Positions 63,954 through 64,000 of a stretch of DNA of 64,000 nt are shown here, piece by piece (the first letter of the stretch is position 1; every line of letters starts with the position of its first letter). The stretch is from Streptosporangium roseum DSM 43021. Lineage in GTDB: Bacteria; Actinomycetota; Actinomycetes; Streptosporangiales; Streptosporangiaceae. The position numbers and the translations under genes are program-made. The notes below the pieces were generated by a model. It was not told where the DNA came from, made no database searches, and was given only the letters and a program-made list of their open reading frames with translations. The stretch covers positions 2,108,001-2,172,000 of the forward strand of contig NC_013595.1 in NCBI RefSeq assembly GCF_000024865.1. Reading direction: 5' to 3'.

Positions 63954-64000
63954 ATGAGCCTGGAACTACGGCACCTGCGTGTCCTGTGTGCCATATCGGA
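63954..64000 (+). CDS. LysR-family regulator (3' truncated by window)
   Basis: Only 15 complete codons are present: MSLELRHLRVLCAIS, the standard N-terminal helix of LysR-type regulators (ELRHLR followed by a hydrophobic helix). It is divergent from the M64 peptidase gene, with 182 bp between. The target gene cannot be told. Confidence 0.6.
   Translation, partial: MSLELRHLRVLCAIS

Overview
The window is about 70% GC with strong G/C third-position bias, GTG and TTG starts, frequent 4-bp ATGA/GTGA gene overlaps and many F420-type (LLM-class) oxidoreductases, Ser/Thr kinases and a PASTA kinase. This points to a filamentous actinobacterium, most likely of the Streptosporangiales (inference from gene content and style; no marker gene such as 16S rRNA is present). 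No rRNA, tRNA, CRISPR array, prophage or insertion sequence was seen.

Layout. 1-4984: the end of the conserved dxr-ispG isoprenoid block, a secreted TAP-like peptidase and a GNAT protein; the M50 protease gene usually lying between dxr and ispG is absent. 5031-6214: HipA-like kinase plus DUF3037 pair. 6349-10456: three LLM oxidoreductases and an alpha/beta hydrolase around a divergent promoter, with a 19-bp hairpin and a 7-bp microsatellite. 10483-14070: two Ser/Thr kinases. 14167-17074: TetR/MMPL exporter pair with its operator. 17078-23300: zinc alcohol dehydrogenase and a branched-chain-amino-acid-type ABC uptake system whose two permeases and one ATPase are fused into one polypeptide. 23577-28094: secreted proteins (proline-rich subtilisin-inhibitor-like protein, Cys/His-rich collagen-like protein, membrane-anchored trypsin-like protease). 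28231-31290: two acyl-CoA dehydrogenases and an LLM enzyme. 31517-33316: CHAP-domain protein with a structured leader. 33696-39632: thioesterase with a KstR-like operator, and a five-gene operon (OB-fold/Zn-ribbon protein, VOC protein, AMP-forming ligase, NDP-forming acyl-CoA synthetase, SDR). 39664-48815: third Ser/Thr kinase, isochorismatase-fold/SDR pair, serine hydrolase, cyclase, TetR/SDR pair and carboxylesterase. 48892-51444: secreted discoidin/beta-helix protein. 51819-59209: accessory stretch with two phosphotriesterase-fold proteins, an interrupted small gene, MarR/flavin-oxidase-like pair, unknown proteins and two tandem VapBC-type toxin-antitoxin modules amid direct repeats. 59632-63771: an unusual acyl-CoA-ligase-like protein, another LLM oxidoreductase and an M64 peptidase; a LysR gene begins at the right edge.

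The strongest unifying signal is a palindromic operator, CCAAGC-N4-GCTTGG, present in eight promoter regions spread over 53 kb (around 9585, 18251, 18340, 28214, 39650, 41862, 44555, 62443). It precedes LLM oxidoreductases, acyl-CoA dehydrogenases, the CoA-ligase/SDR operon, the Liv-type transporter, the alcohol dehydrogenase, the cyclase and the isochorismatase-like/SDR pair. I infer a single TetR-like repressor, encoded outside this window, controlling uptake and degradation of an unknown hydrophobic or carboxylated substrate through CoA thioesters. Secondary local operators were found for the MMPL/TetR, TetR/SDR and MarR/flavin-oxidase pairs, and a KstR-type site at the thioesterase.
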